This document shows, piece by piece, positions 29,395-43,104 of a stretch of 64,000 bases of DNA. Made by a program: the position numbers and the translations under genes. Every line of letters begins with the position of its first letter. Within the stretch, counting starts at the first letter, position 1. Source of the stretch: Raffaelea ambrosiae (lineage: Eukaryota; Ascomycota; Sordariomycetes; Ophiostomatales; Ophiostomataceae). The stretch spans positions 1,367,154 through 1,431,153 of the forward strand of contig PCDI01000008.1 of the NCBI GenBank assembly GCA_002778195.1, in the 5' to 3' direction. The notes below the pieces were generated by a model, which had not been told where the DNA came from, did no database searches, and saw only the letters and a program-made list of their open reading frames with translations.

Positions 29395-31832
29395 GCTTGG
29401 GGAGCTGCAGTGCTATTCCTTTTGGTGAGGCTTTGGTAAAGATGTCTGTTTGTTATCTGATCCTGGCCAGGGCCACGGTCAACACAAACGGTCTGTGCGA
29501 TAACGGTGAGGCGGCGAATTTGGAGACCGCCGTCTCGAGCTATATGGCTCAGTCGAGCGGCAGGAGAAGAGGCCCAGAAATGCAAGCGGGGGGCCGGTCA
29601 GGAACTGGCCGAGCCGAATCGTTGTGGACGAGATATGTCGCTGAGGAAAAGGGCACGAGAAGGCAAGGACCAGCAATTGGCACCAGGAACGAAAGAAGCA
29701 AACCGCAGCAAGAAGCGCTCTTCAGCCAGTCGCCATTGTCCCTGTCGGTGCAGCCGGGCTCGTGTGTTTCTCGTCCTCCACGTCCGTCCCTCGCTTTCTC
29801 GCAATCTCTCCCTCTCTATCTTTCTCGTATTTGTGCCCTGGGGGTTGGCTGGGTGCTGCCTGCGTGGCAGAGGCGGGCTGGTTTGCGTGGAGGCTTTCTG
29901 TCGTAGTTAGCGGCGCTTATGACGCGGCGGTCACAGGCGTTTGGAGAACCGGACGGGTTTTGCGTTGGTTTTGAGTTGGGGGGGGGGGAAGGGGGGTGCC
30001 TGGGCCAACACTGCACGAAGCGTCTCGCACGTACGGAGGGGAGGCCGAAAGTGAAGTATGAAAAGAGACAGAAAAGACAGGAGAAAAGTCGAACCTGGAA
30101 AGAGTAGAAATGTGCAGAAGTGTGCAGAAAAAGGAAAGTAGGGGAGCGCAAACGCATCGAAGGTTCCTTCCTTGCTCGCCCACAGTAGCCTTTCCACTCG
30201 GGGCACGGATAGGGGCGGGAAGAGGGACAAGTCGATGGTGTCCGCCAGAGGGGAAGGGACGACCTACTTGGCGGGGCAGTAATAACTAGTTGGCATGTGG
30301 GGGGAGCAGCCACCAGGCACAGAGACGAATCTTACTACGAGTCGGAAGCTGCCAGCTGCTTGCGGGCTTTGCCAGCTGGCACTCTGCGCACCAGGGAGAA
30401 GGGGCGTTGCAAAGCTCCATGACAGGCCGACCAGCAATGCATCGGACAGTGTGTCTCCCGGCATGAGGCATGCACGAAATACATATAGAGCTTTGTATCT
30501 CGCGGTTATCGCATGCACGCGCGTTGCTTGACGGCAGAGGTGCCAGGCCTGTCAGATGTGTCCCAACCACAGGCCGGAGCGAGTGGGTCCAAGTGGTGGG
30601 ACCTGCCTCGCCTGTGGTGTTCTTGTCTAAGTACCACCCGTACATGCTATGAAATAGTATTAAGATACTGGTGAGAGTGTGGTGTTGTGGCTCTCCGTGT
30701 GCACCCTTACTCAGGATGCAGGATAGGTCGACCCGCGGGAGCGCATTCGTTCGACAATGCGTCGGAGACCGTACGAGCAACGGGTGTGTGACATGCAAGT
30801 GTGCGCGCGCTGCCGTGCACTGCCGTGCCTGCTCGTCTGTGTACCAACAGTCAACGGTGTATTATGAGTGTGTGTACGTGCTCTGCCTGCGCGGGGTACT
30901 GGTTATAGAAGGAGACTTCGTGCCAACAACCCAATCATAACGACCCATATATCAGGGTCTTAGTGGCACAATGCGAACGAGCGCCGTTAGCAAGAGCCGG
31001 TCGCCATTGGGATAGAAGTGGTCGAAGTGGGGAACTGGCCAAGATATCCGCTAATTATTGTTATCGCGAACAACGTCCGCGAAAGCGTCGTGACTGCTCC
31101 AGCAGCCACCATCGTCTTCATTATGTTTGCGCTTCTTAAACAAACTCTTCGAGAAGTTTTCTTCCAGGACAGGGATAGCTCCGACTAGAAGCAGGTCAAG
31201 CGTCCGAGGCATTGACGGCTCGGTGCCCGTGTAAATTCCAGGGGTTTTATGGAAAACACAGTGGAACCAGGGTCCTCGCTCGCACGTGACGCCAGCTGAT
31301 CTCCTTTTTCTACAATGTAAACAAAGCTACCGCCCTCGACACGGTCACCTCGACACGAAAACTCAGAAGACGCGTTGCATTTGCAGCCGCGATCAACTCA
31401 TAGCCCAAGCATGCCTGTTGTCGAATAGTAGAAACTCGCCCGAAGGACTCTGTAATAGACCGACACGCAATACAACAAGCAAACATTTCTGGTACAACCC
31501 AAATAGAAAAAAACTTGCCCGTCATAATGTCTGCTAAAAACCATTGCCTTCAATCCGTACATAGAATACCACAACGCTTCCAGTCTTCCAGACGGGGGAA
31601 CACACAAAAACCAGCGTACATATATATCACGGACACACCCACTCAAGATAACCAGGGGCCGCACCATTCCTCGCCATCCAGAATTTCCCATGAACGCCGT
31701 GAAACCAAAAAAAAAAAAAAATAACAGACCATCACACATAAAACTTGGAATAAGCATCATGCGCAGCGCAGTGAGCTGCCACTCATGAAAAAGGGGGTAT
31801 AGCTAGAAAAAATCGCTCGCCTAGATGGCGGG
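29395..31832. other. Intergenic region
   Basis: About 2.4 kb without a recognisable gene. It includes the 5' flank of the proline-rich gene (pyrimidine tracts on its strand at 29760-29830), a G10 run at about 29979-29988 and scattered short frames with no domains. Confidence 0.5.
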
Positions 31833-32915
31833 TTACTCCTTCTTCGCTGCTGCCTTCTTGGGAGCGGCAGCCTTCTTTGGCGCCGCAGCCTTCTTCGGGG
31901 CAGCGGGCTTGGTGACACGGCCGGTCTTGACCTTCTTCTCAACAGCCTGTCATGGAATGTTAGCCAATGCGCATTGATTGAAATCACTTTATGTATACGA
32001 CTGCATCTGCCTACCTTCTTCGGTGCAGCCTTCTTCTCCTTGGTCTCCTTCTTTGGCGCGGCCTTCTTAACAACAGCCTTGGGAGCAGCCTTCTTCGTCT
32101 CCTTCTTGGGAGCGACGGCCTTCTTCGCAACCTTAGGCTTGGCGGCGACGGCCTTCTTCACCTTGTCCTCCTTCTTCACAGCAGGCTTGGCGGCCTTCTT
32201 GGCGAGCTTGGTGCCGCCGGACGCGCCCTTAGGCTGCTCAAAGACACCCTTCTCAACACCAGTCCGCAGAGCCTTGTTGAACAGGGAGTCGAACTTGGCA
32301 TCGGTGACAGACAAGGTGTTGTTGGCCTTCACATACTTCTTGAGCGACTGGCGGCTGATTGTTTGAAAATGCGTCAGCTAATGAACTGTTGCGTGTGCAG
32401 TACAATAACGCCCAAATTTGTTTTTTTTAAATGTGAAGATAGAGCGCATTGCTTGAAAGGGCGGGATTTAACGTACCTCGAACCATTGCGGTCCTTGAGC
32501 TGTTGTGGTGCGATCATATTAGCATGCGACTCCCCAGAGATTGAAAAAAGCGCAGGTGTGCGGACGAGACGAGAGGGGTTGCGTGACGTGGCAGAACAGC
32601 TTCATCCTGCGCTGTGGCTTTGTCGCAATTGTCCACCGTCCTGGCCTGCCGCCGAGAACATCTCATGGGAGCACGATAGAGATATAACGGGGCATGGTGA
32701 TCTTCAAAGCAGCTTTGCGCATCGGAGTTGGGGAGTATTTACCGCGATGATGGCATCAGTGATCATGTCCTGCGGCACGAAAGTTAGCAAACAGAACCCC
32801 AGTCTTGTCGCGCAATAAATGCGCATCAGCGCCAAATATAATTGCTCACTTGGTACGAGACATGGCTAGACTTGGTCTTGGGTGCAGGAGCACCGTCAGC
32901 CTTCTTGGGAGCCAT
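31833..32915 (-). CDS. Histone H1 (linker histone)
   Basis: Binds linker DNA and compacts chromatin. Five exons on the minus strand: 32915-32850, 32769-32743 (27 nt), 32499-32477 (23 nt), 32354-32015 and 31946-31833, giving 189 residues. Exon 1 encodes MAPKKADGAPAPKTKSSHVSYQ. The winged-helix H15 domain follows across exons 1-4: DMITDAIIA, LKDRNGSSRQSLKKYVKANN, FDSLFNKALRTGVEKGVFEQPKG. The rest is a Lys/Ala/Pro tail (PKKAA-type repeats) ending AAAKKE. Introns are 80, 243, 122 and 68 nt with GT/AG ends, and each junction restores the H1 consensus. Two exons are very small. The gene is likely polyadenylated like other fungal H1 genes. Confidence 0.93.
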
Positions 32916-35822
32916 TTCTGTTTTGGGTGGGTGGGAAAAGTCGGTGGACGACGAGCGGGAAAAAAATAGCAGATGCGCGGACGCGTTGGGTTTTTTGAGT
33001 TGAGGACGGGATGTGAGTGGTGAGGGTAATAGAAAGTCTAAAAAGACGAAAAATGATTTCCAATGTGCGAGTGGTAGAGATCGGGAGAGTAAGGGAAGAA
33101 GAAGAAAGAGAAAAGGGAATCGAAAGAGGAGAGGAACATCGGAGGGAGGGAGAGGGCAGCGGCGCGCCTGCTGGGCGGGTTGTTTATATATGGGAGCGGG
33201 GGTCGCGGCGCAATCAGTAAGTGCGGTCGCAGCTCTTTTTTTTTGTCAAAACGGAAACAGCGAAAAATAACAATGGTAAAAATAAATCACACACATTAGC
33301 GGGCCAGGCGGGCGGCTGCTCGACCTTATTTTTGCGCAGTATTTTCTACTGGGCAGGCGGGATGCGCGCTATTTCTTAGTGCCAGGGTGGAGGGAATGAC
33401 GGCCCAGACGGGGGAGGAGCGACGCAACCCAGCAGGAGGGACCGGGTTGTGAGAGAATGAGGGGGGCAGGGCGTTGTGTTTGGCTGGCTACTTGCGCTGT
33501 AATTCGCGGCGCCCGAGGGTGTGGCCCGAGCTCCATAGCTGAATAAGGAAACATAAATACAGATCAGACACCTGCAAAACAGAGGAAGCATGGCGAGCTC
33601 CTCGTGTTCAACATGGAAACCGCACGATGAGCCCCTGTCTAATACGGGATTGGCTGACACGAGCCCCATGAAGAATGGAAAGCAGGCAACTGGACAATCT
33701 GGGCGCCTGTCCAGCGTTGCGTGTCCTCTCTATTCACGGGTTGTGAACGGAACTTTGTTCAGCAATCTCACGGAGCCATCCCGAGTACCATCTCGAGAAC
33801 CAAGACTCGAGCAGATTCGCAACGTTCCTGCACCGTGGTACCTTACGTACGTGTCGTATTACGCATCTTGGTTATCTTGCATTTCTTTCTTGGGTTCACG
33901 CCAGCTACATCGTATTCGCGCAGAAGCCTCAACGCCCCTGGTCACCCGGAAGGTGTTTCACGTTGGAGTGCTCGGCGTTGTGTTTCACAGGCCTCGATGT
34001 TATCGCCAGTCCAATATGCATATGTTGACATTTGACTGCAATGCTGGCAGCTACTAGTTAGTATGCGACCGGTGCGTGTTGTTTCACACGGTACGAGCTT
34101 CTTACATTCACTCGGGATATGCTGTTATCTCGGACGCATTCGCACAAATTGAAGAAGGGTGACAAGAGTCAAAAGAGGAAGGAGGGAGGGAGGGTGAGAA
34201 GAAAGAGAGAGAGAGAGAGAGAGGAAAGAGATGGGCGAAGAAATGGAAGAAGAGGGGGGCGTGGACAATGGACACATGGACGAGGACAAGGGCCATGCGG
34301 GAACTGGACTGCCGACGTGGACGGTCACCTGCCATTGTAACAGGGACCCTTCAGGCTGCCAGCTATCAGAGTGTGGCGACAACACCGCCACCTTTGTGGT
34401 ACGTAAAGCCACTAATGTGCCTAGTGCCACACCTTATTTCGCTGTCTTCTCCGTAAGCCAGCATCAGAGCCGTTTGGGCGATAACAGGATGGGCGCACAG
34501 CCGAGAACCCAACCATGCAGATCAGCGGCGTCTGTGGCCTGTCCAGGCTTTCCAGACCCCCCCCCCTCATTCGCTATTCTCCACCCGACAAGGCACTCAC
34601 CCCCCTTTTCAGCTGTTCCTTTTTTCTGATTGGCTGCATGACCAAAACAAACAATAACAACACAACACAAGAGCAGAAAAGCAGAAAACGACACAAACCC
34701 AACAAGCTGCCGTTCTCTAGTTTCCGATCTCGTTTCCTGATTCTGTAGCCGAGTCATGCGTTCGCCCGTCTCTGTTTCCCAACTTCCCATGCCTCTCCCT
34801 CTTCCTTTTCCTCTTCTGCAATTTCCTTCTTTCTTCTCCTCCACTGCCACCCACCCATCTCAGTTTTCTTCGCTCCCATTTTCGCACGTCTCGCTGCCTT
34901 TTTATTTCTATTGCCTAATCAAATTTGCGACATTTTCTCTTGCCCAGACCGCCTCTTCATCATTGCATTTGGTCTCTTTGCCTGCGTGCTTTGCTTGCTT
35001 CCTTCGCCGTCCCTTTTTCTCTTTTTACGATAAACAGCATGACCACAAAGTATCACATGTCGCCATTGACTCCAGTTCACATACAGTCTTTTTTGTGTAG
35101 ATACAATAACTAGTGTGGTTGAAACGTTCTCATACCCGTTGTTTCCCACAGCCGACCCGTGATTCTGCATCGCATGTGTCTCGTCTTTTTCTGTCCCCCG
35201 CTCCCCAGTAGGACTGACATTATTGCGACCCGTATCTGTTGCTGTTTTGCTGTCTGCTAGACGGCATCAGAGGCTCATCTTGCGTATTCGCGACCTACAT
35301 TGGGGGATAAATAAATTCTGATGAGAGTTTTACGTACTATGTAGACATGCACGACTCCCCAGTCTTCTCAAAAGATGGACAGTGTGATTCGAAACGGCGC
35401 TTCTCTTATCGAGTGTTTAATCTCGGAGGCACATACAAAAAGACATCCTACCCATGGCGTGTGCGGATTGTCGAAGCTGTGAACTGCCATTTGCTGGCCT
35501 GACAACGTGTCCTGCATGTCCAGAAAGACCCTGCGCCCGATAGGCGGGCGGCTGTGCCTCCCCATCTCAGCTGTGGGAAGCTATGGGGGGGAAACCTGCC
35601 CGCTTGGCGGCTGACCAATGGTGCGCTTAAATGGCTTTGCTCTTTCTGTACGAGTACAGAGAAGGCTGAACGAGATTTTTGACAGAGAGCGATCAAAACA
35701 GGAGTTGCACACAGCCCGGCGACACGGTCGCTCTTTCTCTTTCCGATATTCCTCTTGTCTAAGTAAGACTGGGCCCGTCGTTGCTTCATCTTGCGTGTCT
35801 AGTCTGCTTCCATGTCATGGGG
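32916..35822. other. H1-STAND intergenic region
   Basis: About 2.9 kb. It holds the H1 5' flank (a purine-rich stretch at 33040-33160 and TATATATGG near 33185), a GA-repeat at 34206-34222, and short frames (for example 33590-34057) without recognisable domains. Long CT-rich tracts occur at 34780-34900. No supported gene. Confidence 0.5.
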
Positions 35823-38800
35823 ATGGCTAGCACATCGACTTCGGCTGGACTCTCGTTAGGTCCAGCCAGTCTTCCAGCTGGTCTGACAGCCAGTCAGCCA
35901 GCCGTAGTCGACTACTGGGACAAGGCTTACAAAAAGCTCGAGGCTGAGTCGAGAAAGTCCATTGAGGCCGTCGACAAGCTGTCCGCCAAGATCATCAAGG
36001 AGTCCAAGGAGTTTCTCGCCAGAATCGACTCTCAATACGATATCGCAACTCGGACTGCGGTCACCAAGCTGTCCAGATCCAGCCTAGACATGGAAAAGAG
36101 CATGGCCATCTGGTACCTCTACCGCAAGAACGACCACTTTTGGACCAGCTCGCAAAAATCCATCAAGGTTGACAGCCACACCAGGGCGGCCCTCAAAGAA
36201 CTAGCCGCCCAACTTGCCTCAGCCCGCACATCACCCGCTGTTTCTCAACAGAAGGCTCTTCTTCAGATATGCAAAGAGCAGCAGCGTCTCTGCAAAGATA
36301 GGGAGACAAAGTTCAAGTTCATGGGCTCTGAGCACACCCTGGAAGGACTTTGGAAGAACGTTGTTCATGTCTTGGACGAAGTCGCCAGACTCGGCGATCC
36401 TCCAACCAGCTCCAGTACAATCTCAAGCCTTGCCTGGTTAGCGTTCAAACTCGCCCTCAAGGTATGCTCCTCTGCTTTACTCATGCCCGTCGACTACCCC
36501 TGGCTCATCATTTCAGGTACCCGTGAAGGACGCGAAACAAAGGGCGGCCGTCTTAATTGGCATGGAGAAGGCTGTCGTCGTCATGAACCGAGCTGCCTTG
36601 TACGAGACGGACGTCAATAATATTCGACAAAAAATGCCACTCGAGCGGTGCAGAGACATCGAAGACAACCTTGTCTCTATATACTGCCGACTTCTAACCT
36701 TTCTCATGTCCATCTTCCTGCTGCTGTCTGGCACCCGTTGGCACCAAGTATGGAGCTCTGTCTGGAGTGCCAAGGACATCGTGGACTTTGACAAGGACAT
36801 CACCGACCTGCAGGTCGAGTTTGACCGCCACGCCCAGGCCTTCCGCAATGTTCTTCTCCAGCAGGCATTTGCTGACACCAATGCGAATGTGCAGATCACC
36901 GTTGAAAGGGCAGTGGTTGACGTTTTTGAGCACCTCGACGTAATCGGCCAAAACCAGTCTTTGCAGAGAAGTCTTGAGGCTTTGCAGCTCAACAGTGCCA
37001 TTGACAGAACCGAAGACTCTATGAAGACCGCCGTTTCTGCGGCGGTTAAGACCATCCAAGATGGTATCGGCAAGATGGAGGAGAAGCGTCAGGCAGAAAT
37101 CTCTTCGCATTCAAGTCAGAGTCGCCTCGAAGTTCTGTCATGGCTGTCTGAAGCTCCATATCTCACCGAGCACCGCAATGCAAAGCGGCAGCGAGTTAGC
37201 TCCACCGGGCAGTGGATTTTCAGCAAATTTGAGTATATATTTTGGACCATTGCTTCCGACCCTCAAATCTTATTAATCCAGGGAGACCGTAAGACGAAGA
37301 TTCTGTCACGATTCGTGAGACTGGCCAAACACTGACATTTTTTGCAGCTGGGACGGGAAAGACTACTCTCATGACAAGCCTTGTCGACAAGCAGAGAAGA
37401 AATGGCATGTGTAGCACTTTGTTCACAGCTGAGGGCTCACATTTGGAGCTGTCTTCAGATGACGACTTGGAATCATTGAACTCATCGATTCAGACCGCCT
37501 TCTTCTACTGTAGAAAGGGCGATCCTGCGCGATCAACATGCCGATGGGTCGTGGGCAGCCTCATCAGGCAACTAGCCGAACAGCACAAGAAGCTTCCTGC
37601 GGAGCTGGTGAAAATGTTCGAGAGGAAAGGAACGACTGGGGCAAGATCAAGTGAGCTGGGCCATCGTCAGTACATGGAGCTGCTGCAATGCCTAATGCCG
37701 CCTGAGAAAGAGACGTTTCTGTTCCTCGACGCTTTGGACGAGTGCGGAGAAAGCAGCAATAGCAGCGTGGACAGGCGGTACAGACAGGAGCCTGACCAGG
37801 AGATACGGGATATTTTGACGATTTTCAGCGAGCTCCTGAAGTCTAACCACCGAGTCAAAATCGTGCTCTCGTCCCGGCCGAACATAATTCTGGACGAGTT
37901 CTTCAGAGAAAAGGCACTGAAGCTTGCGGTGACCAAATACGACAACACGGTCGACATCTTGAAAATGGTGCGGGCTCGGATTGAAGACAAAAACCACGAT
38001 CGCCTGGCCGTCGGAAGGAAGCCGCTCATCACGGAAGAGCTGAAGAAAGAGATCATCAATGTCTTCGAAAAGAAGAGTGATGGAATGCGAGTGACGCCAG
38101 CAACTTCCCACAAAAGATCGGTTCTTGGCTGACATGGGCTGCCCCCTCCAGGTTTCAGTGGGCACAGTACCACATCGCCGATCTCCTATCCCTTCACAGC
38201 TCAGACGACATTAGAGACGCCTTGAATGGCCTGCCCAGGGATCTCAAGGACACCTACGACGAGACGTTCAAGCGCATCACTTATGCCGAGACGTCCACCA
38301 AGAAGAAGATCGCCTCGCAAGTCATCCAGTGGCTTCTAGCAAGCGGTGGGTCATGCAGCGCGAAACTTGTTCTCGCTGCGCTGTCTCTCAACAAACAAAG
38401 GGGAAGCTACCGCGACCTGAAGTATGATGAACGCGATGTTGTCCAAGTGTGCTTCAACTTGGTGGCTGTGGAAGGCGAGGTATTTCGCTTTGCCCACTTG
38501 TCCATCCAAGAGTACTGTGATGAATACCAGTTTAGCCCGGGCGACTACCACGGCTATGTCACAGAGATGTGCCTGGACATGATGCTCCACTACCAAGGGC
38601 CATACTTTAAAAATGACATTAAAAGCGAGAGGCTGCAGGAGCAGGCCAGCTTTGTTGACCTATGGGATTACTCTTGCGATTTCTGGCTTGCGCATTTTGA
38701 GCATGCCTCGAAGCAACGACAGGCGGATCTTAAACATGATGCCGTCACCGTGCTTGGGGGAGAGATTCCATCAATTGCATGTGCCCATTGGGCACTGCAC

Positions 38801-41689
38801 CGTGCCGACGAGACTATTAATGCCAGCGGTGTCTATGATCTACCACTTTTTGCCCTGTCGTACCTCGAGGGTCCAAAGATCTGGGGTCACCGTTATGTAA
38901 ACTCAAATAGGGTGGCTTTTGAGTACAAAATCTTTCCGAAAGATCTGGATCTGGAGACTGGCGATTATAAGTCAGCATATCGACAATACCGGGTACGCCA
39001 AGCCCAAAGTGTAGCCATCGGTGCTGCATCGGATGTGCTAACTTGCCAACAAGCGTTGCTCAGGGCCCTGACAGCAAAATACATCCTGGAAGCCAGGCCT
39101 CTCTTCATTTGGTACTTGCAAAACGGCGTATGGCCAGAGAATCCAGTGAGAGAGGTCATGGGGATGATCGTCAAGATTGGCAACTACGATGCGGACACCC
39201 CTGCAACCGGAATGGGTGTTACGTCGTTCCCAAGGCTTTACGTCCTAGACGACGAGGCAGAAGTCGAAGCTCACATGACCAACGACGTGAACACATACAC
39301 TTGCTTATTTATCCATGCAATCAAGCCCTACAACAGCAACAAAGAAGGTGGCAAAGATGGCAATAACAGGAAATACGAGAGCGAGGAGGGAGAGAAAAAC
39401 AAGGATGCGAAGTCTTTGCGGAGCGCCGTTCCGGCATCATGTTTCTCTCGAATTAGAGACGTGTGGCTGCTTCTGACGCATTTCACAGTCCACGGGCGCC
39501 CGGACGAGTGCTGCAATCCACCGCATCTGTCCTCGTGGCTGCTCGCAGAGCGCCTGAACCGCACGTTCTATCCCCTCAGGGATGCCAGCCTAGAAGAGCT
39601 CTGCTTTAAGATGCTGGAAAAGCTGGCACCAGAAAGCCAATGGAAAGCTTCCAAAGACTTCATTGCGGAGTGCACCAATGAGCTGATCCAGCTTGGTCTG
39701 CTGCTCATGGCCACGAGGCCTGGATACTGGGCAGACAAGACCTTCTCTGAACTGGACGCGCAGCCGAGGATGCTACCAACAAGCAGCCCCATAGGCCCCT
39801 TTGTCGCCAAAGTTGCCAGCGTCCTGGGTGGGCAGTACAAACACCTCCCCGTCTTCATTGACAAAGCGGCTCTCTCCGGGCCGATGTTTCTGTCGCCGTT
39901 TGAGCACCCCGCGGAGTTCTACGGCACACTGCTCAAACACGGTGCAGATGTGAACTCCATCAGCACGTCAGCAGTTTCTGCCAAGACAGCTCTTCTGGGA
40001 GCCGCATCAAACGACGCCAACGCCGTTGTTGGTGGGTCTGAAGATGCTGTCAACGTGCTTCTTGCACATGGTGCAGACGTCAACTCTGACGGCGATGGCG
40101 ACCCGATGGGGACGGCACTGATTGCCTCATGCATCAAAGGATACACAAAGGTCGCCAAAGCCCTGCTTGCCAATGAGCATATCGACGTCAACGCCATTGT
40201 AGGCCAAGACTGTTTGTACGAGACGGCTCTTATCGCTGCCTGTGCCTCCGGCTATCCTGACATTGTGGAAGAGCTTCTGCGGTTCGAATCTCTTGACATT
40301 AATTTTACTTCGGACATGCCGACTGCCAAGTACTTTTCGGCACTGGGCGCTGCGTGTGTGTCCAACCATGTCGAGGTTGTTGAAATGTTGCTCCGAGACA
40401 AGCGCACCAATGTCAATCTTGTGAGCAAGGACGATCAGGAAACCGCTCTAATGCAAGCGTGCAAGGCAGGGTGCGACAATGTTGTCGAGGTTTTGCTTGA
40501 ATGCAAGAATATTGACGTCAACGCAACCAGTCCCATATGCCACAGTGTCAAGACAGCATTCTCTATGGCGATGGAAAGCCCGAACTGGAAGCCTGCACAG
40601 CTGTTGCTTGCCGATTCTCGTTTAGACGTCAATCAGGTTGCCACTACGCCTTCGGGTCTCCAAACAGCCTTGATGGCGGTATGCTCCAGGCATCGTTTTC
40701 GAGATGTCCAGGCTCTGCTGCGCCGTCCTGACACGGATGTCAATATGGTGGTCCCGTCAAACATTTGTGGAACAGCCCTGATAACTGCCTGCTGCCATGC
40801 ATTGAGGGAAGAATCCGGGATTCGTGTTGTTGACGAGTTGCTGAGCTGTGAGCGCATCGATGTCAATTTGGTTTCCACTGCTGGGGGGTTCCGCACAGCC
40901 CTGGATGCAGCCTGCTACGTGCACAACACCGGCGTGACCAAAAAACTGTTCAAAAGGGGAGCCAACGTGTTCACATTCCCGGGCCCAACTGATCGGGCTG
41001 CGGACAGAGAGAAGGGGGAGAAAGGGGTCCGACGAGGGGGGTCCTATGACAAATTGGGGACGCTTCACCTAGCTCTGACCACGCGGGATGTTGCGCTTGT
41101 ACAGCTGGTGCTGCGGCGGATGACCAGCGACGAAATACGCCGATCCCTCGATACGCACGAGGAGAGATGTGACATTCTAGAATCCAAGGCGGCTCCCGTG
41201 ATCAAGGGCATGCTCCTCTACTACATCGGCGGCCGCAGCGACCTGGACGTGTCTCTCGACGCGGTCGAGCAAGTTCAACACCTGGTTGATCGCGCAGATG
41301 AGGAGGGAAGCAAGTGGTACTACAATGAGGTTGAGAGCCTCTTGACACAGCTGGGACACGAGCAGCCCGACATGCCCATGATCGTCGGGTTGGCGAATGT
41401 GTTGCGGCACTGCGCCGAACACTTGACCGACTGGGAGATCATGTGCCCAATGTGGGCGCACTACCTCGACCTTGTGGCCGATTACCTGGACCTGGACGAG
41501 GCCGTACGCGTGTCGATGGCTAGCAAGCTTGAGGTGAACGGCATGTACAATCTGGGGGCGTCGCAGGGAGATGGTGTGGACAAGTTTGCTGCTGTGGGGT
41601 TGTACGACGAGAGTGATGATGAGAATTTTGGTGACTTTGGGTACGACGATGATGCAGATCACGAGAGCGATGATGGCTGTGACAAATAG
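35823..41689 (+). CDS. STAND/NLR-like receptor: helical N-domain, NACHT NTPase, ankyrin-like repeats
   Basis: Signal-transducing NTPase of the fungal NOD-like receptor type, a class linked to non-self recognition and programmed cell death. Exons are 35823-36461, 36517-37288, 37348-38090 and 38159-41689, giving 1,894 residues. Residues 1 to about 455 form an alpha-helical N domain (from VVDYWDKAYKKLEAESRK) resembling fungal STAND Goodbye-type domains. The NACHT has Walker A GDPGTGKTTL at about 468-477, rebuilt across intron 2, and Walker B FLFLDALDE at about 594-602. RPNIILDEF and MRWAQYHIADLLSLH follow. From about 1300 to 1660 there are degenerate ankyrin-like repeats of about 40 residues with HGADVNS, IDVNAI, TDVNMV and TALxxAC cores. 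The tail is strongly acidic. ATG 35817 is an alternative start. Intron 3 (38091-38158) is placed to keep the frame. No lesion is seen. The effector action of the N domain is unknown. Confidence 0.88.
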
Positions 41690-43104
41690 AGTGAATGTGC
41701 AATGGTTTTGTGAGTGTTTTGTGTCTTTTTGGCTGTTGTCTTGGGGTTTACCCTCGGGCACGACGACCGTGAAAAAAGAATTTGCCATAAAAAAAGCGTA
41801 TCTTTTCCAAGGAATTATTGAAAATGAAGTATATTGACAAATAAAGCGAACAAACACGCGAATCGACAAATTAAAAGGTGTTTTTACATGAAGAGGGTCT
41901 TCTTTACAAGATAAAATTAAAAATAAGGTCATCTTGATCATGTGTCGCCCATATATGGCGGCCGGAAAGTTTGGCACAAAGGGTTGTCGCGTCGCGATTT
42001 TAGGGGTATCACGACTTTTGGTGCCACAACAACGAGGGCCAAACAAGGCGGGCAACGGACTCCTCCTCTACGCAACAAAAACACAGCAAAGCCCCGCCAA
42101 AACAAATATAGACCAAATCACATCAATACCAGAGACAAAATAAATCACCCCCGGCTATCGTATTTACGAAACCATAGGGACACATGCACATCTCCTGTCT
42201 ATCCTATCAAGCAGACTCGAGCACAAAATGACACCAAGTCGACACAGACACACAGATCGTAAGCACCAAGCCAAAGAGCACATACAATTTATTTGGCATT
42301 ACGAGTCGAATCAAGCACTCTTTCATTACTGAATACGCACAAAAGGGCTTTCTTTTAGGACTTTCAATTCATGAGGGCCAAGGAAAGAAGACACGGGCAC
42401 AAGTAACTAGCCGTTCTAAAACCTCCGTTTCGCTGCTGCGCGCGACTGTTGGCTGGCAATGTGCCGCCAATTGCTCAAACACAATGGATAATAAAAACAC
42501 ACACGATGCCGAGAAACCTCCCAGCATCCCAACTCCTTCTTTGCTTTTGCCCCCCCCCCCCCCCCAAACGCGAAGAAGTTTGAAGCACCGAGAAGCTCGG
42601 ATAAACTAGAAAAGCGGTAAACAAACAAACTCGTACGAGCCAAAAGGGAATCGAACTGAAAGCCATAAAACAAGAAACATGAAATAGGATTCATCATCAA
42701 GAAACAGGAAACAAAAATCAAAGTTGTATCTTTCGCGCCGGTCCAGATGCTGATATAAAAAAGAGACGACCAAGAGGGAGGAAATAATAAAAGATGGAGA
42801 AAAAAGAAAAACACGAGAACCGAACCGACTTCCCCGTTTGCCTATCCTCCTTGGTTGTTCCTCGCGGAAAAGAAAAATTAGGGGTTCCTTAAGGGGGAAT
42901 GGGAACCCCCCCCCCCCCTTCCCTGTTTTTGTCTTTCTTTTTTGTTGTAATACAAAACGAAGTGCGATTCTTTCTCTCCTGTTTGCGAGAGCGCATTCGT
43001 TATATCATAACCAAAACATATGAAAACACCGGCCCCGTCCCCGATAAAGAACAGCTTTTTTTTCCAGGAGGTAAGAAGGCCTCTCGCCTCCCGCTTTTAT
43101 TTTT
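41690..43104. other. STAND-WOPR convergent intergenic region
   Basis: No gene recognised. AATAAA at about 41840-41845 is a likely polyadenylation signal of the STAND gene. Poly-C runs occur at about 42551-42565 and 42906-42918. The rest is A-rich and probably includes the long 3' UTR of the WOPR gene. Confidence 0.5.
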
